The notes under the pieces are model-generated. The model made no database searches and had not been told where the DNA came from. It saw only the letters and a list, made by a program, of their open reading frames with translations. This document shows, one piece after another, positions 1 to 7,513 of a DNA stretch of 43,660 nucleotides. The position numbers were made by a program, and so were the translations under genes. Each line of letters begins with the position of its first letter. Position 1 is the first letter of the stretch. The DNA is from Lentisphaeria bacterium (GTDB lineage Bacteria; Verrucomicrobiota; Lentisphaeria; Victivallales; Victivallaceae), in NCBI GenBank assembly GCA_900768515.1, contig CAAGDG010000046.1:1-43660 (forward strand). The letters run 5' to 3'.

Positions 1-94
1 CTTTGAAATCGTCATTCTAACCACCCTATTTGAGCCTGAGTTGATTGTTTTTTAAAATTACCCATTTCCGGTTTTTCCTTTCCGTTGAGTTGGA

Positions 95-710
95 TTATAG
101 TTGTGCGAATCCTGGTAAATATGCCTGTTCCGGAGCGCCTCGCATGCGGACTGGATCACTTGCTGTCCCACAGCATTTGAGGACGCTTCCCATATCCAGA
201 CAGCGCCAGATGACTCCGCGCAAGGCTGTGAATAATCTTGTAAAGGTATGCTTCCATTCATTCTGCCATGCAATAAAGCGGAGTAAAACATATGTGAGAA
301 GAGCCGTCCATATTTGCCAGCGCACCGCGTTCTCGTTGTAGCCAATGAAGTCTGAGAGTTGAAGAGTCTGTTTGATCTCCTTGAAGAAAACTTCAATGGC
401 CCAGCGAGCCTTGTAGAGATCGCAAATAGAGCTTGCCGCCCAAGTGAAGTTGTCGGTGATGAAGGTCATCCGTTTGGGCTTTCCGTCGACTTCTACGATT
501 GCTTCGATCAGACGGAGAGTTTCAGGATACCAGACGGAAGTTCGTTGTCCGGTCAGTTTGATGACAACATCTCGAAGAATATTGAGCTTGGGTGCGCTGT
601 GCTGTCCCACAACATCATACTTCATATTGTCCTTGGCGCGGGTGATCCAGAAAACGCCGCGTTGGGAAAGCCGCCAGAGGTGTTTGAAATCGACATACGC
701 CTTTTTGTTG
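95..710 (-). pseudogene. IS4-family transposase, C-terminal fragment
   Basis: Remnant of a DDE transposase. The frame carries the IS4 signature Y-x2-R-x3-E-x6-K, seen as YKARWAIEVFFKEIK, where the Glu is the third catalytic acid. Upstream of the internal Met at 625 the same frame continues through AYVDFKHLWRLSQRGVFWITRAKDN, a typical family segment, to about position 700. There it runs into the end of the neighbouring IS3-type fragment. The N-terminal half, with both catalytic Asp residues, is missing, so it cannot be active. The stop at 95 appears natural. No terminal inverted repeat could be fixed in bases 1-94. The exact upstream boundary (about 690-726) is inferred. Confidence 0.8.
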
Positions 711-729
711 GAAAGTCCAAAATACTCTT

Positions 730-1120
730 TTATTTTTTTACTGCGAAATTTCGTTCAACTTCACTCGGAGTTTGCATTCCTAATCGCTGATGTGGCCGCA
801 TATTATTAAAAAATTCAACGTATTCGTCAACATCTCGCTGCAACTCTTCAATCGTATCGTAATAGTTGTGCGAAAGTTCTTCCCGCTTCATGCAGGCAAA
901 GAAGGATTCTGCAACGGCATTGTCAAGTGGCGTTCCCGGATTGGAGAACGATTGCTTTACTTTCAACTCCCGTAAATGTCTTCTGAAAACAAATGATGTA
1001 TATTGTAACCCTTGATCAGAATGGAAAATTAATCCTTCAGGACGGCCGCGCATTTCAAATGCAGCATCAAACATTCCTTGTATAAAGGCAACATCAGCAG
1101 TTGCAGAAACTTTATGTGCG
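730..1120 (-). pseudogene. IS3-family transposase orfB, C-terminal fragment
   Basis: The frame encodes the C-terminal part of an IS3/IS150-type rve integrase domain. HSDQGLQYTS supplies the second catalytic Asp, and DNAVAESFFACMKREEL the Glu, followed by the usual YNNMRPHQRLG-like tail. Similarity extends upstream of the internal Met at 1074 (VAHKVSATADVAFIQG) to about 1115-1120 and then stops. The first Asp and all of orfA are absent. The fragment lies directly against the IS4-type fragment, as if an IS3 element had inserted into the IS4 transposase and both were then deleted on the right side. Inactive. The breakpoint near 1120 is inferred from loss of similarity. Confidence 0.8.
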
Positions 1121-1254
1121 ACGAATTCCTGTTCCGCCGCCGTGCGTTCGGCGGCGCCGCGCGGGTCCTTTACCTGATCGGCGGGAACAGGCGGAACCCG
1201 TCCGGTCTGAACCGCTGAAACTGTCGCTGGAACAGGGGGACACGCATTTCAGGC

Positions 1255-1282
1255 TTGCTTTTTCCGGGAGAAACGCTATATT
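1255..1282 (+). promoter_or_regulatory. Promoter for the GT39-like gene
   Basis: TTGCTT at 1255-1260 and TATATT at 1277-1282 are separated by 16 bp, 44 bp before the start codon at 1327. The same TTGnnn/TATATT layout recurs before other genes in this window. Between the transposase remnant (about 1120) and this site there is no recognisable gene. Confidence 0.6.
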
Positions 1283-1326
1283 GCTCCGCCTGTGGAACCA
1301 TGGAACAAGTTTGAAAGGGGAGGGGG

Positions 1327-2931
1327 ATGTTGAAACACTTTGCCGCCTGGTGGTCAGCTCTGCGGGGCCGTCTGGAATCGAAACTGCCGGCCTCCGCATT
1401 TCAGCCGCCTCCGGGGGAAGAGGTTCTGCGGAAGCGTTTTCTGCTGATACTGGCACTCTGGGGCGTCTGCTGGTTTCTGCTGCCGCTGGCTGTGCTGGAC
1501 AACGTCTTTGTCGACGTTCCCGAAAACATCATCTGGGGAAGTTATTTTCAGTTCGGGTACGACAAGAATCCTTATCTCGGCGCCTGGATCGGCTATCTCG
1601 GCAGTCTTCTGGCCGGAAACAGTCTCTGGAGCAGTCATCTTCTCAGCCAGCTCTTCGTGCTCACCGGCTTGGTGTGCGTCTGGAAACTCGGAAGGCGGAT
1701 GACCACCCCGGCGGGAGCGTTTCTTGCCGCGCTTTTTCTGCTCGGCGTGAATTTCTACGGAATCAAATCGGTCGAACTGTGCGACGACGTGATGGAACTC
1801 GGTTTCTGGCCGCTTCTGCTGCTTTTTTTTCACAAGGCGCTCAAAGAGCGCGGGGGATGGGGCGCGTGGTTCGCGGTCGGTCTTCTGGCCGGCTGCTGTT
1901 TCATGGTCAAATACTATGCGGCGGTCCTCTTCGCTTCGATGTTTCTGCTGATGCTGTTCACCCCAGAGGGACGGCGCGCCTTCCGCACTCCGGGGCCGTA
2001 TTGGGCCGCACTGGTGTGCGCGCTGATCAGTCTGCCGAACCTGATCTGGCTGGCGCAGAACGACATGGTCGCTCTCCGGTACGCATTCGGGCGGGCGTCG
2101 CTCGGGGACGGTGCCCGGGAAGTGGAACTCTCCTACAGCCGGCTGCTGGAGCAGCCGCTGCGCTGTCTGAATCGGGCCGTTTCGGTGCTGATCGTCCCTC
2201 TGGTTCCTTTTCTGCTGATCTTTTTCCGGCGGGATCCGGCAATGGCGTCCGACCTGTTCGACCGCCGGTTTGTCGCATTTCTCGGCCTGGGGCCGTTCGC
2301 GTTCACGCTGCTTTTCTCGCTGCTTTCCGGCGGGTCGATCAACTATTCCTGGGTGGTTCCGTGTTTTCCGCTGTCCGGACTCTTTCTGGTACTCTGGTTC
2401 AAACCGTATATCAACCGCTTCAGCCTGAAATGGTTCACCGGATTTCTGATCTTTCTGTGGGTGGTGTTCGCCGTGATTTTCACCGGGCGGAGCCTCTGGC
2501 AGCAGCCCTACCGGAAACGGGGGTGTGACTACGAGAACTTTCCGGGAAAGGCGCTCGCCGAACACGTCACCCGGGAGTGGCGCACCCGGTACGGAACGCC
2601 GCTGCCTTTCGTGATCGGACCGCGGCGGGAGTCGTGCAATGTCGCGGTCTATTCCGCGGATCGTCCCCAGGCCTATTTCTCCGCGAATCCGGAGTTCAGC
2701 CAGTGGATCGACGAGGAGGAGATCCGGGAGAAGGGGGCGGTGATTCTGTTCGACGGGCGGCCGAAGCGCCGGCCCAGGTGGCTCGGCCGTCTGACGGAAT
2801 CGGGTTTTTCTCTGACGCCGGAGGTGCGGATCGAGGAGGAACGTGCGGTGCCGGGCTGGTTCCGCGCGCTCGCCGGTCCGCCGAAGAAGGACGCCTACAT
2901 CTACTGCTTCATCCCCCCGGCGGAACCGTGA
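1327..2931 (+). CDS. GT39/ArnT-like membrane glycosyltransferase
   Basis: A 534-residue polytopic inner-membrane protein. Hydrophobic segments begin at residue 38 and continue to about 400, followed by a soluble, probably periplasmic, C-terminal domain. After the first transmembrane helix comes VDVPENIIWG (Asp63, Glu66), placed like the catalytic acidic residue in the first loop of PMT/ArnT enzymes. Such enzymes move a sugar from a polyprenyl-phosphate donor to a protein, lipid or lipid A acceptor. The acceptor cannot be told here. A DPM1-like GT2 at 28605-29318 could make a polyprenyl-phosphate sugar donor. The start is supported by AAAGGGGAGGGGG just before the ATG. The next gene is convergent, with only 15 bp between the stops. 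Confidence 0.75.
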   Translation: MLKHFAAWWSALRGRLESKLPASAFQPPPGEEVLRKRFLLILALWGVCWFLLPLAVLDNVFVDVPENIIWGSYFQFGYDKNPYLGAWIGYLGSLLAGNSLWSSHLLSQLFVLTGLVCVWKLGRRMTTPAGAFLAALFLLGVNFYGIKSVELCDDVMELGFWPLLLLFFHKALKERGGWGAWFAVGLLAGCCFMVKYYAAVLFASMFLLMLFTPEGRRAFRTPGPYWAALVCALISLPNLIWLAQNDMVALRYAFGRASLGDGAREVELSYSRLLEQPLRCLNRAVSVLIVPLVPFLLIFFRRDPAMASDLFDRRFVAFLGLGPFAFTLLFSLLSGGSINYSWVVPCFPLSGLFLVLWFKPYINRFSLKWFTGFLIFLWVVFAVIFTGRSLWQQPYRKRGCDYENFPGKALAEHVTREWRTRYGTPLPFVIGPRRESCNVAVYSADRPQAYFSANPEFSQWIDEEEIREKGAVILFDGRPKRRPRWLGRLTESGFSLTPEVRIEEERAVPGWFRALAGPPKKDAYIYCFIPPAEP

Positions 2932-2946
2932 ACCGGCGGTTTCCGT

Positions 2947-3456
2947 TCAGAATTTGATGGTGACCGGATCGTGCGAGAACGAGTAGATCGTCGCGGTCGC
3001 ATCCTTGAAGTAGAGCACCTGGGTGTTGTCGTCATCCGGGCTGTACATCTTCTTCAATGAGGGGTAGGCGTCGAGCATGGAAACTTTCGCTTCGCGCCGG
3101 TCGTCGTTGACCAGGGTTCCGGAGAGGCGGATCCATTCGTCGCCCTTCATCGCGCAGAGTTCGGTTTTCCCGTTGACGCCGAGCTGTCGGGAGACGTTCT
3201 TCTTCTTCCCTGTCTGGATGTAGAGTTTCCCGTCGAAGATGTGGATGGTGCCGAACGGGCGGACCCGCGGCTGGTCGCCGTCGACGGTGGCGATGTAGTA
3301 GACACCGGCATCCTTCAGAAACTGGCAGACATCTTTCATGCCCTGAACTCCTTCCCCGCCGACATTGGCGGTCTGTTTGACTCCGGTGCAGCATCCGCCG
3401 AGCACGAAGGCGGTTGCGCAGATTGCCGCGAGCGGCAGCCATTTTTTTCGATTCAT
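2947..3456 (-). CDS. Lipoprotein with pyridoxamine-phosphate-oxidase-like split barrel
   Basis: A 169-residue protein. It begins with a lipoprotein signal peptide (MNRKKWLPLAAICATAFVLGG, lipobox LGG-C with Cys22), then a flavin-binding split-barrel domain of the PNPOx-like family (YYIATVDGDQPRVRPFGTIH, then LYIQTGKKKNVSRQL). Family members bind FMN, F420 or heme and reduce small molecules, usually in the cytoplasm. This one should be anchored on the envelope. The ATG at 3456 was chosen over the upstream in-frame start at 3534 because GAAAGGAGAAAAAGC precedes it and the signal peptide starts there. It lies 84 bp downstream of the CoA-disulfide reductase fusion on the same strand, so co-transcription is possible. 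The substrate is unknown. Confidence 0.75.
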   Translation of the reverse strand: MNRKKWLPLAAICATAFVLGGCCTGVKQTANVGGEGVQGMKDVCQFLKDAGVYYIATVDGDQPRVRPFGTIHIFDGKLYIQTGKKKNVSRQLGVNGKTELCAMKGDEWIRLSGTLVNDDRREAKVSMLDAYPSLKKMYSPDDDNTQVLYFKDATATIYSFSHDPVTIKF

Positions 3457-3496
3457 GCTTTTTCTCCTTTCTGTACAAATGTTCCGGAATGCGGAC

Positions 3497-3524
3497 CGGC
3501 AGGGGAAGGTGCTTCCGCCTGCCG
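3497..3524 (-). repeat. Intergenic hairpin between the reductase fusion and the lipoprotein gene
   Basis: CGGCAGG-GGAAG, a 3-nt loop GTG, then CTTCC-G-CCTGCCG form a 12-bp stem with one bulged G. No T-run follows in the direction of transcription, so it is more likely an RNA processing or partial-termination structure than a full intrinsic terminator. Confidence 0.45.
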
Positions 3525-3540
3525 CGTTGCGCAAATCCGG

Positions 3541-5949
3541 TCAGATGAACAGCGTATTGTTGCTTTCTTTCGCCATGGCGACGAAACTTGCCACCCCGGC
3601 GACCTCATCGACCTCGATCAGCTCCTCCCGGGTGATTCCCATGACGTTCATCGCCATTTCACAGGCGACGAACCGGACGCCGAGTTGCCGGGCCTGCGCG
3701 AGCAGTTCCGGCAGGGAAGTCACGTTCTGGCGGGCCATCACCCCTTTCATCATCGCGGTGCCGATGCCGGCCATGTTCATTTTCGAGAGCGCCAGTTTCG
3801 ATGCCCCCTTCGGCAGCATCCAGCCGAACATCTTCGAAAGGAAGTTCTTCGGAACCGGCGGCGCCGGATTCCGGCGGAGCACCGAAAGCCCCCAGAAGGT
3901 GAAGAAGATTCCGACCTTCGCCCCGGAAGCCGCCATGCCGCACGCAATGATCAGTGCCGCCATCGCCTTGTCGAGGTCGTTGCTGAAGAGGACGATCGCG
4001 GCACGGTGCCCCTCCCGCGGTATCGCCGGTGTCGCCGGTGTCGCCGGTGCCGCCGGGCCGCTCTTTCGGATTGTCGCTTCAAGGTGGTCTTCTCCGCGTT
4101 TCAGGGACGCAAGTTCGTGGCCGCTCGAACGGCACCAGGCCTCAAGGTCGGGGGCGAAGGAGGTGGCCGCGAGCAGCTGGAGCGTTTCGCCCGGTGCGAG
4201 TTTTTCGACTTCACTCTTCAGCCGGACCACCGGGCCGGGACAGGCGAGCGTACGCACATCGACGACCGGGCCTGCTGCAGGCGGCGTCGTCTCCGGAGCG
4301 GCGGGCCTGCGGACCGGCGCGGGAACCGGCGTATTCATCAGTTTCCAGGTCAGGTATCCGCCGGAGAGGTTCCGGACGCGGAACCCGTTCTGCTTGAGGA
4401 TCCGTTCGGCCAGATAGCCGCGCAGCCCGACCTGGCAGCTGACGATCAGTTCACGCGAGCGGTCAAGTTCTCCGAGTCGCCGGCGGAGCTGTCCGAGGGG
4501 AATGTTGACGGCGCCGGGAATCGCACCGGCCTGGTGTTCGGCCTCTTCGCGGACGTCGACGATCAGCGCTTCCGGCGGAATCGCGTCGGCGTAGGCCGGT
4601 TCCGTGATGCCGTCAAGAATGTTCCGGGCGATCATGCCGAGGAAGTTGACCGGGTCCTTGGCCGAATTGAACGGCGGCGCGTAGGCGAGTTCCAGTTCGG
4701 CCAGTTCCGGCGCGGTGCGTCCGGACTGCATGGCGGTGCCGATTACGTCCAGCCGCTTGTCCGCTCCTCTGGGGCCGACCGCCTGGGCGCCGAGGATCCT
4801 CCCGTCGGTTGCGAACAGCAGTTTCAGGTGCAGCTGGGCGCCGCCCGGGTAGTAGGAGGCGTTGGAGGCCGGATGGGTGTAGACTTTGTGGTAATCGATC
4901 TTGAGCTGTTTGATCTTCTCCTCGGTCAGACCGATCGCGGCGGCGGTGAGGCTGCCGACCTTGATGACCGACGCCCCCCAGCTGCCGCGGTAGACACTGG
5001 CTTTCCCCGCGATGTTGTCGGCTGCGATCCGTCCCTGTTTGTTGGCGGGTCCGGCCAGGGGAATGGCGGTTTTTTTTCCGGAGACGCGGTCGACGACCTC
5101 CACGGCGTCGCCGGCGGCGTAGATCTCCGGGTCGGAGGTCTGCAGATGTTCATTGACCACGATGTGTCCGCGCGGACCCAGTTCAAGTCCGGCGGCGGCG
5201 GCGAGTTCGGAGTTCGGTTTCACGCCGACGCTCATGACGACGAGGTCCGCCGCAAGTTCGGAACCGTCCTTCAGACAGGCGAAGAGAGTGTCTCCCTCTT
5301 TCCGGAAACCGGTCAGTTCGGCGTTCAGCCGGATGTCGACGCCGTTCGCCGCCAGTTCCGCTTCGAGCAGCCAGGCCATTTCGCGGTCGACCGAGGGCAG
5401 CACGTGCCCGGAATGCTGTATGATGGTGACGTCGAGTCCACGCCGGTGAAGGTTTTCGGCCGCTTCCAGTCCGATGAATCCGCCCCCGACGACCAGCGCC
5501 TTGCGAGCGCCTTTCGCGGCGATGGCGTTGAGGGCGTCCATGTCCGGAATCGTCCAGAGCGGGTGGATGCGCGGATCGTCGCCGCCGGGCAGCGCCGGCG
5601 CTGCCGGCCGGGAACCGGTCGCCAGCAGGAGCCGGTCGTACGACTCCTCATATTCGGAACCGTCGGCCCGGCGGACCCTGACCCGTTTCCGGGCACGGTC
5701 GATGGCGACCGCCTCGTTCCGGCTTCTGATGTCGATGTTGAACCAGGCCTTGAATTTGGGTTCGGGCATGACGAGCAGCGAACCGCGTTCCGGGATGACG
5801 CCGCCCAGGTGGTAGGGCAGTCCGCAATTGGCGTAGGAGATGTAATCGCCCCGCTCGAGCAGGATGATTTCCATGGATTCATCCAGCCGCCGGAGCCTCG
5901 CCGCCGCGCTGGCTCCTGCGGCGACGCCGCCAATGATCAATGTTTTCAT
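3541..5949 (-). CDS. CoA-disulfide reductase fused to rhodanese, TusA and DsrE2 domains
   Basis: An 802-residue fusion. Residues 1-450 are a CoA-disulfide reductase: FAD site GGVAAGASAAARLRR, redox Cys42 in YANCGLPY, NAD(P)H site VVGGGFIGLEAAE, and the tail YAPPFNSAKDPVN. Residues 455-540 are a rhodanese with Cys505 in SCQVGLRGY. Residues 563-628 are a TusA/SirA domain with Cys570 in ACPGP. After an Ala/Pro/Thr linker, residues 648-802 are DsrE2-like, with VACEMAMNVMGI and Cys763. The order suggests a sulfane-sulfur relay: reduction of CoA polysulfide or disulfide, then persulfide transfer between domains. The ATG at 5949 gives a canonical MKTLIIGGVAAG start; the frame open further upstream is GC-biased read-through. 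There is no signal peptide, so it is cytoplasmic. Confidence 0.9.
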   Translation of the reverse strand: MKTLIIGGVAAGASAAARLRRLDESMEIILLERGDYISYANCGLPYHLGGVIPERGSLLVMPEPKFKAWFNIDIRSRNEAVAIDRARKRVRVRRADGSEYEESYDRLLLATGSRPAAPALPGGDDPRIHPLWTIPDMDALNAIAAKGARKALVVGGGFIGLEAAENLHRRGLDVTIIQHSGHVLPSVDREMAWLLEAELAANGVDIRLNAELTGFRKEGDTLFACLKDGSELAADLVVMSVGVKPNSELAAAAGLELGPRGHIVVNEHLQTSDPEIYAAGDAVEVVDRVSGKKTAIPLAGPANKQGRIAADNIAGKASVYRGSWGASVIKVGSLTAAAIGLTEEKIKQLKIDYHKVYTHPASNASYYPGGAQLHLKLLFATDGRILGAQAVGPRGADKRLDVIGTAMQSGRTAPELAELELAYAPPFNSAKDPVNFLGMIARNILDGITEPAYADAIPPEALIVDVREEAEHQAGAIPGAVNIPLGQLRRRLGELDRSRELIVSCQVGLRGYLAERILKQNGFRVRNLSGGYLTWKLMNTPVPAPVRRPAAPETTPPAAGPVVDVRTLACPGPVVRLKSEVEKLAPGETLQLLAATSFAPDLEAWCRSSGHELASLKRGEDHLEATIRKSGPAAPATPATPAIPREGHRAAIVLFSNDLDKAMAALIIACGMAASGAKVGIFFTFWGLSVLRRNPAPPVPKNFLSKMFGWMLPKGASKLALSKMNMAGIGTAMMKGVMARQNVTSLPELLAQARQLGVRFVACEMAMNVMGITREELIEVDEVAGVASFVAMAKESNNTLFI

Positions 5950-6350
5950 CGAGAGTTTCTTTCTGTTGGAAAACAATTTCAGGGAATCATTATCATCTGC
6001 GCGCTCCGGGCCGCCCGGAATGCGCACTGCGTTCCGTCTGTTTTCCGCCCGCTTCGGCGGACCGGCAGAACAGAAGGCGGAGAACGGCAAAGTAAAAATA
6101 GCACTCATTCCTTGTTTTTTCCAGCCGGATTTTGCTCCGGTTCGGAAAGAAGTGTCAAAGGAAACCGGAGTGTTCCCGGGAAACGGCGGAAGGTGACAGG
6201 AAGACAAGGTGAAAAATCCGCGCTTCCGACCGCCCGGCGCGGAAAATGGGGGGAGGGCGGCGGCGCCTTTTCTTCTTTGAATGTTGCGGGATCGCTGCGG
6301 AGGCTCCTCTCTGCAACGGCGGCGAAAATCGATGTTCGCTGAACGTCGGG
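5950..6350. other. Gene-free stretch upstream of the reductase fusion
   Basis: No protein-coding gene is supported here. The frames running through it on both strands are extensions of neighbouring genes or antisense shadows. It should hold the promoter of the reductase fusion; GATAATGATT on the minus strand (about 5985-5995) is a weak -10 candidate. Confidence 0.5.
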
Positions 6351-6387
6351 AAAAACGCCCTTCCGATCCCTGCGAAACGGAAGGGCG
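6351..6387 (-). terminator. Intrinsic terminator of the coiled-coil HTH gene
   Basis: The perfect 10-bp arms CGCCCTTCCG (6356-6365) and CGGAAGGGCG (6378-6387) are followed on the minus strand by TTTTT (6355-6351). It begins 20 bp after the stop of the gene at 6407. Confidence 0.85.
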
Positions 6388-6406
6388 GATATGGGAGATT
6401 CCCGGA

Positions 6407-6940
6407 TCAGGCTTCCGTCGCGGTTTTCGCTTCGTCGCTCACGGGCTTGGAAACTTTCATCGCGGTTCTGGAGGTGCGCTGCAGGGTTTTTGCGCTCTTG
6501 ACCGCGATATTTTTTTCCGCCATCAATTTGGCCAGTTCGCGTTTCCCCATGTCGCGGATTGCGGCGATTTTGCGTTTCTGTGCGTCGCGCGGCTCGGTCT
6601 TGCCGGCCTCCCAGAAGTGGACGGAATGGAGATTGACTCCGAGCAGAACGGCAAATTTGCTCTGGGGCAGCCCGAGTTTCTCGCGCAGTTTCCGGATCCG
6701 GTCCGCAGTGATGCGGACCGCCTTGGACGGAGCCGCTTCGTCGGTGGGTTGTGGCGCCGCCTTCGGCGTGGCGACGGGGGCGGGAGCCAGTTTTTCCAAT
6801 GCCTTGATGCGGCGGTTCTGTTCGACAATGAGTTTTCGCATGGCGGCGAACTGCTTTTTCATCTCCGTCAATTCGGTTTTCAACTCTTTGCGGGCAAGAC
6901 GTCTGATTTCCTCGCTCATGACCTGCTGGATATTCGGCAT
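6407..6940 (-). CDS. Coiled-coil protein with an XRE-like helix-turn-helix
   Basis: A 177-residue soluble protein in three parts. Residues 1-52 form a charged coiled coil (RRLARKELKTELTEMKKQF). Residues 53-75 are an Ala/Pro linker. Residues 77-135 are a helix-turn-helix (RIRKLREKLGLPQSKFAVLLGVNLHSVHFWEAGKTEPR) followed by RKIAAIRDMGKRELAKL. The Lys/Thr-rich tail could also contact DNA. This architecture occurs in many bacteria as an uncharacterised DNA-binding protein. The HTH resembles that of Cro/C1-type repressors, but the target is unknown. AGGAG lies 9 nt before the ATG. It is a single-gene unit with its own terminator. Confidence 0.75.
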   Translation of the reverse strand: MPNIQQVMSEEIRRLARKELKTELTEMKKQFAAMRKLIVEQNRRIKALEKLAPAPVATPKAAPQPTDEAAPSKAVRITADRIRKLREKLGLPQSKFAVLLGVNLHSVHFWEAGKTEPRDAQKRKIAAIRDMGKRELAKLMAEKNIAVKSAKTLQRTSRTAMKVSKPVSDEAKTATEA

Positions 6941-7273
6941 TGCAACAGTTCTCCTGAAAGATATGTTGATAATTTTACTGCAGCAACGGCATCGTGGGAA
7001 AACGCTTTCCCGTCTTGCCGTTCAACATGTTCAACTGAATGAACCTATGACTTTCATTGCCCGCCCTGCCGCGGTTTCGTCCCTGCGGTTCGGAATCGTG
7101 GCGGACGTTATTTTACACTTTTTTCCTCCTCTTTTCGGACTTCTCCCCGCCGGGAGCGGAGCCGATCCCCGGTTTCGGGAAAAATGTTATTCCCCGGAGC
7201 ATCCGCTTCCGCGCGATTCTTCTCCAAAGTTCCTTTTACCTCTCTTTGTACCGTACGGCTCTTTTCGATCCTT
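6941..7273. other. Gene-free stretch before the insertion sequence
   Basis: No gene is supported. The stretch should hold the minus-strand promoter of the HTH gene, which ends at 6940. A short inverted repeat GGGAAA-N4-TTTCCC lies at 6996-7011. Nothing else was recognised. Confidence 0.5.
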
Positions 7274-7458
7274 CCGAATTGCGGTAGTGTCAAAAGTAAT
7301 ATGAAAAAATGAAAGTTTTTGGTTTGCGGCGGGTGATACATCCGAACCCGTCCGCGTTCAAGCGAAAATCCGGCATAACCGGTCGCGTTTTACGCTCCCT
7401 TTTATTCCGTTTTTCGTTTGACAGCTCCCGGAACCGGATGTGGGGACGTAAATGTCCC

Positions 7459-7485
7459 GGAAAAACAAATTGGATTTGTTTTTCC
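7459..7485 (-). terminator. Bidirectional terminator downstream of the transposase
   Basis: The perfect 11-bp arms GGAAAAACAAA (7459-7469) and TTTGTTTTTCC (7475-7485) flank a 5-nt loop, 28 bp after the transposase stop codon. The arms themselves supply the T-rich run on either strand. It could also block outside transcription from entering the element. Confidence 0.7.
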
Positions 7486-7513
7486 AGTGTTGTTTGAAAA
7501 TCGGATTTCAGAA

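Noticed and set aside
1101..2528. Plus-strand frame overlapping the GT39 gene
   Set aside because: Arg/Ser/Gly-rich, out of frame with a clear membrane enzyme, and starting inside the transposase remnant.
3241..6342. Very long plus-strand open frame opposite the reductase fusion
   Set aside because: It is antisense to a gene with four clear domains. The composition (rich in Arg, Gly, Asp, Pro) has no recognisable motif and follows from GC-biased third positions.
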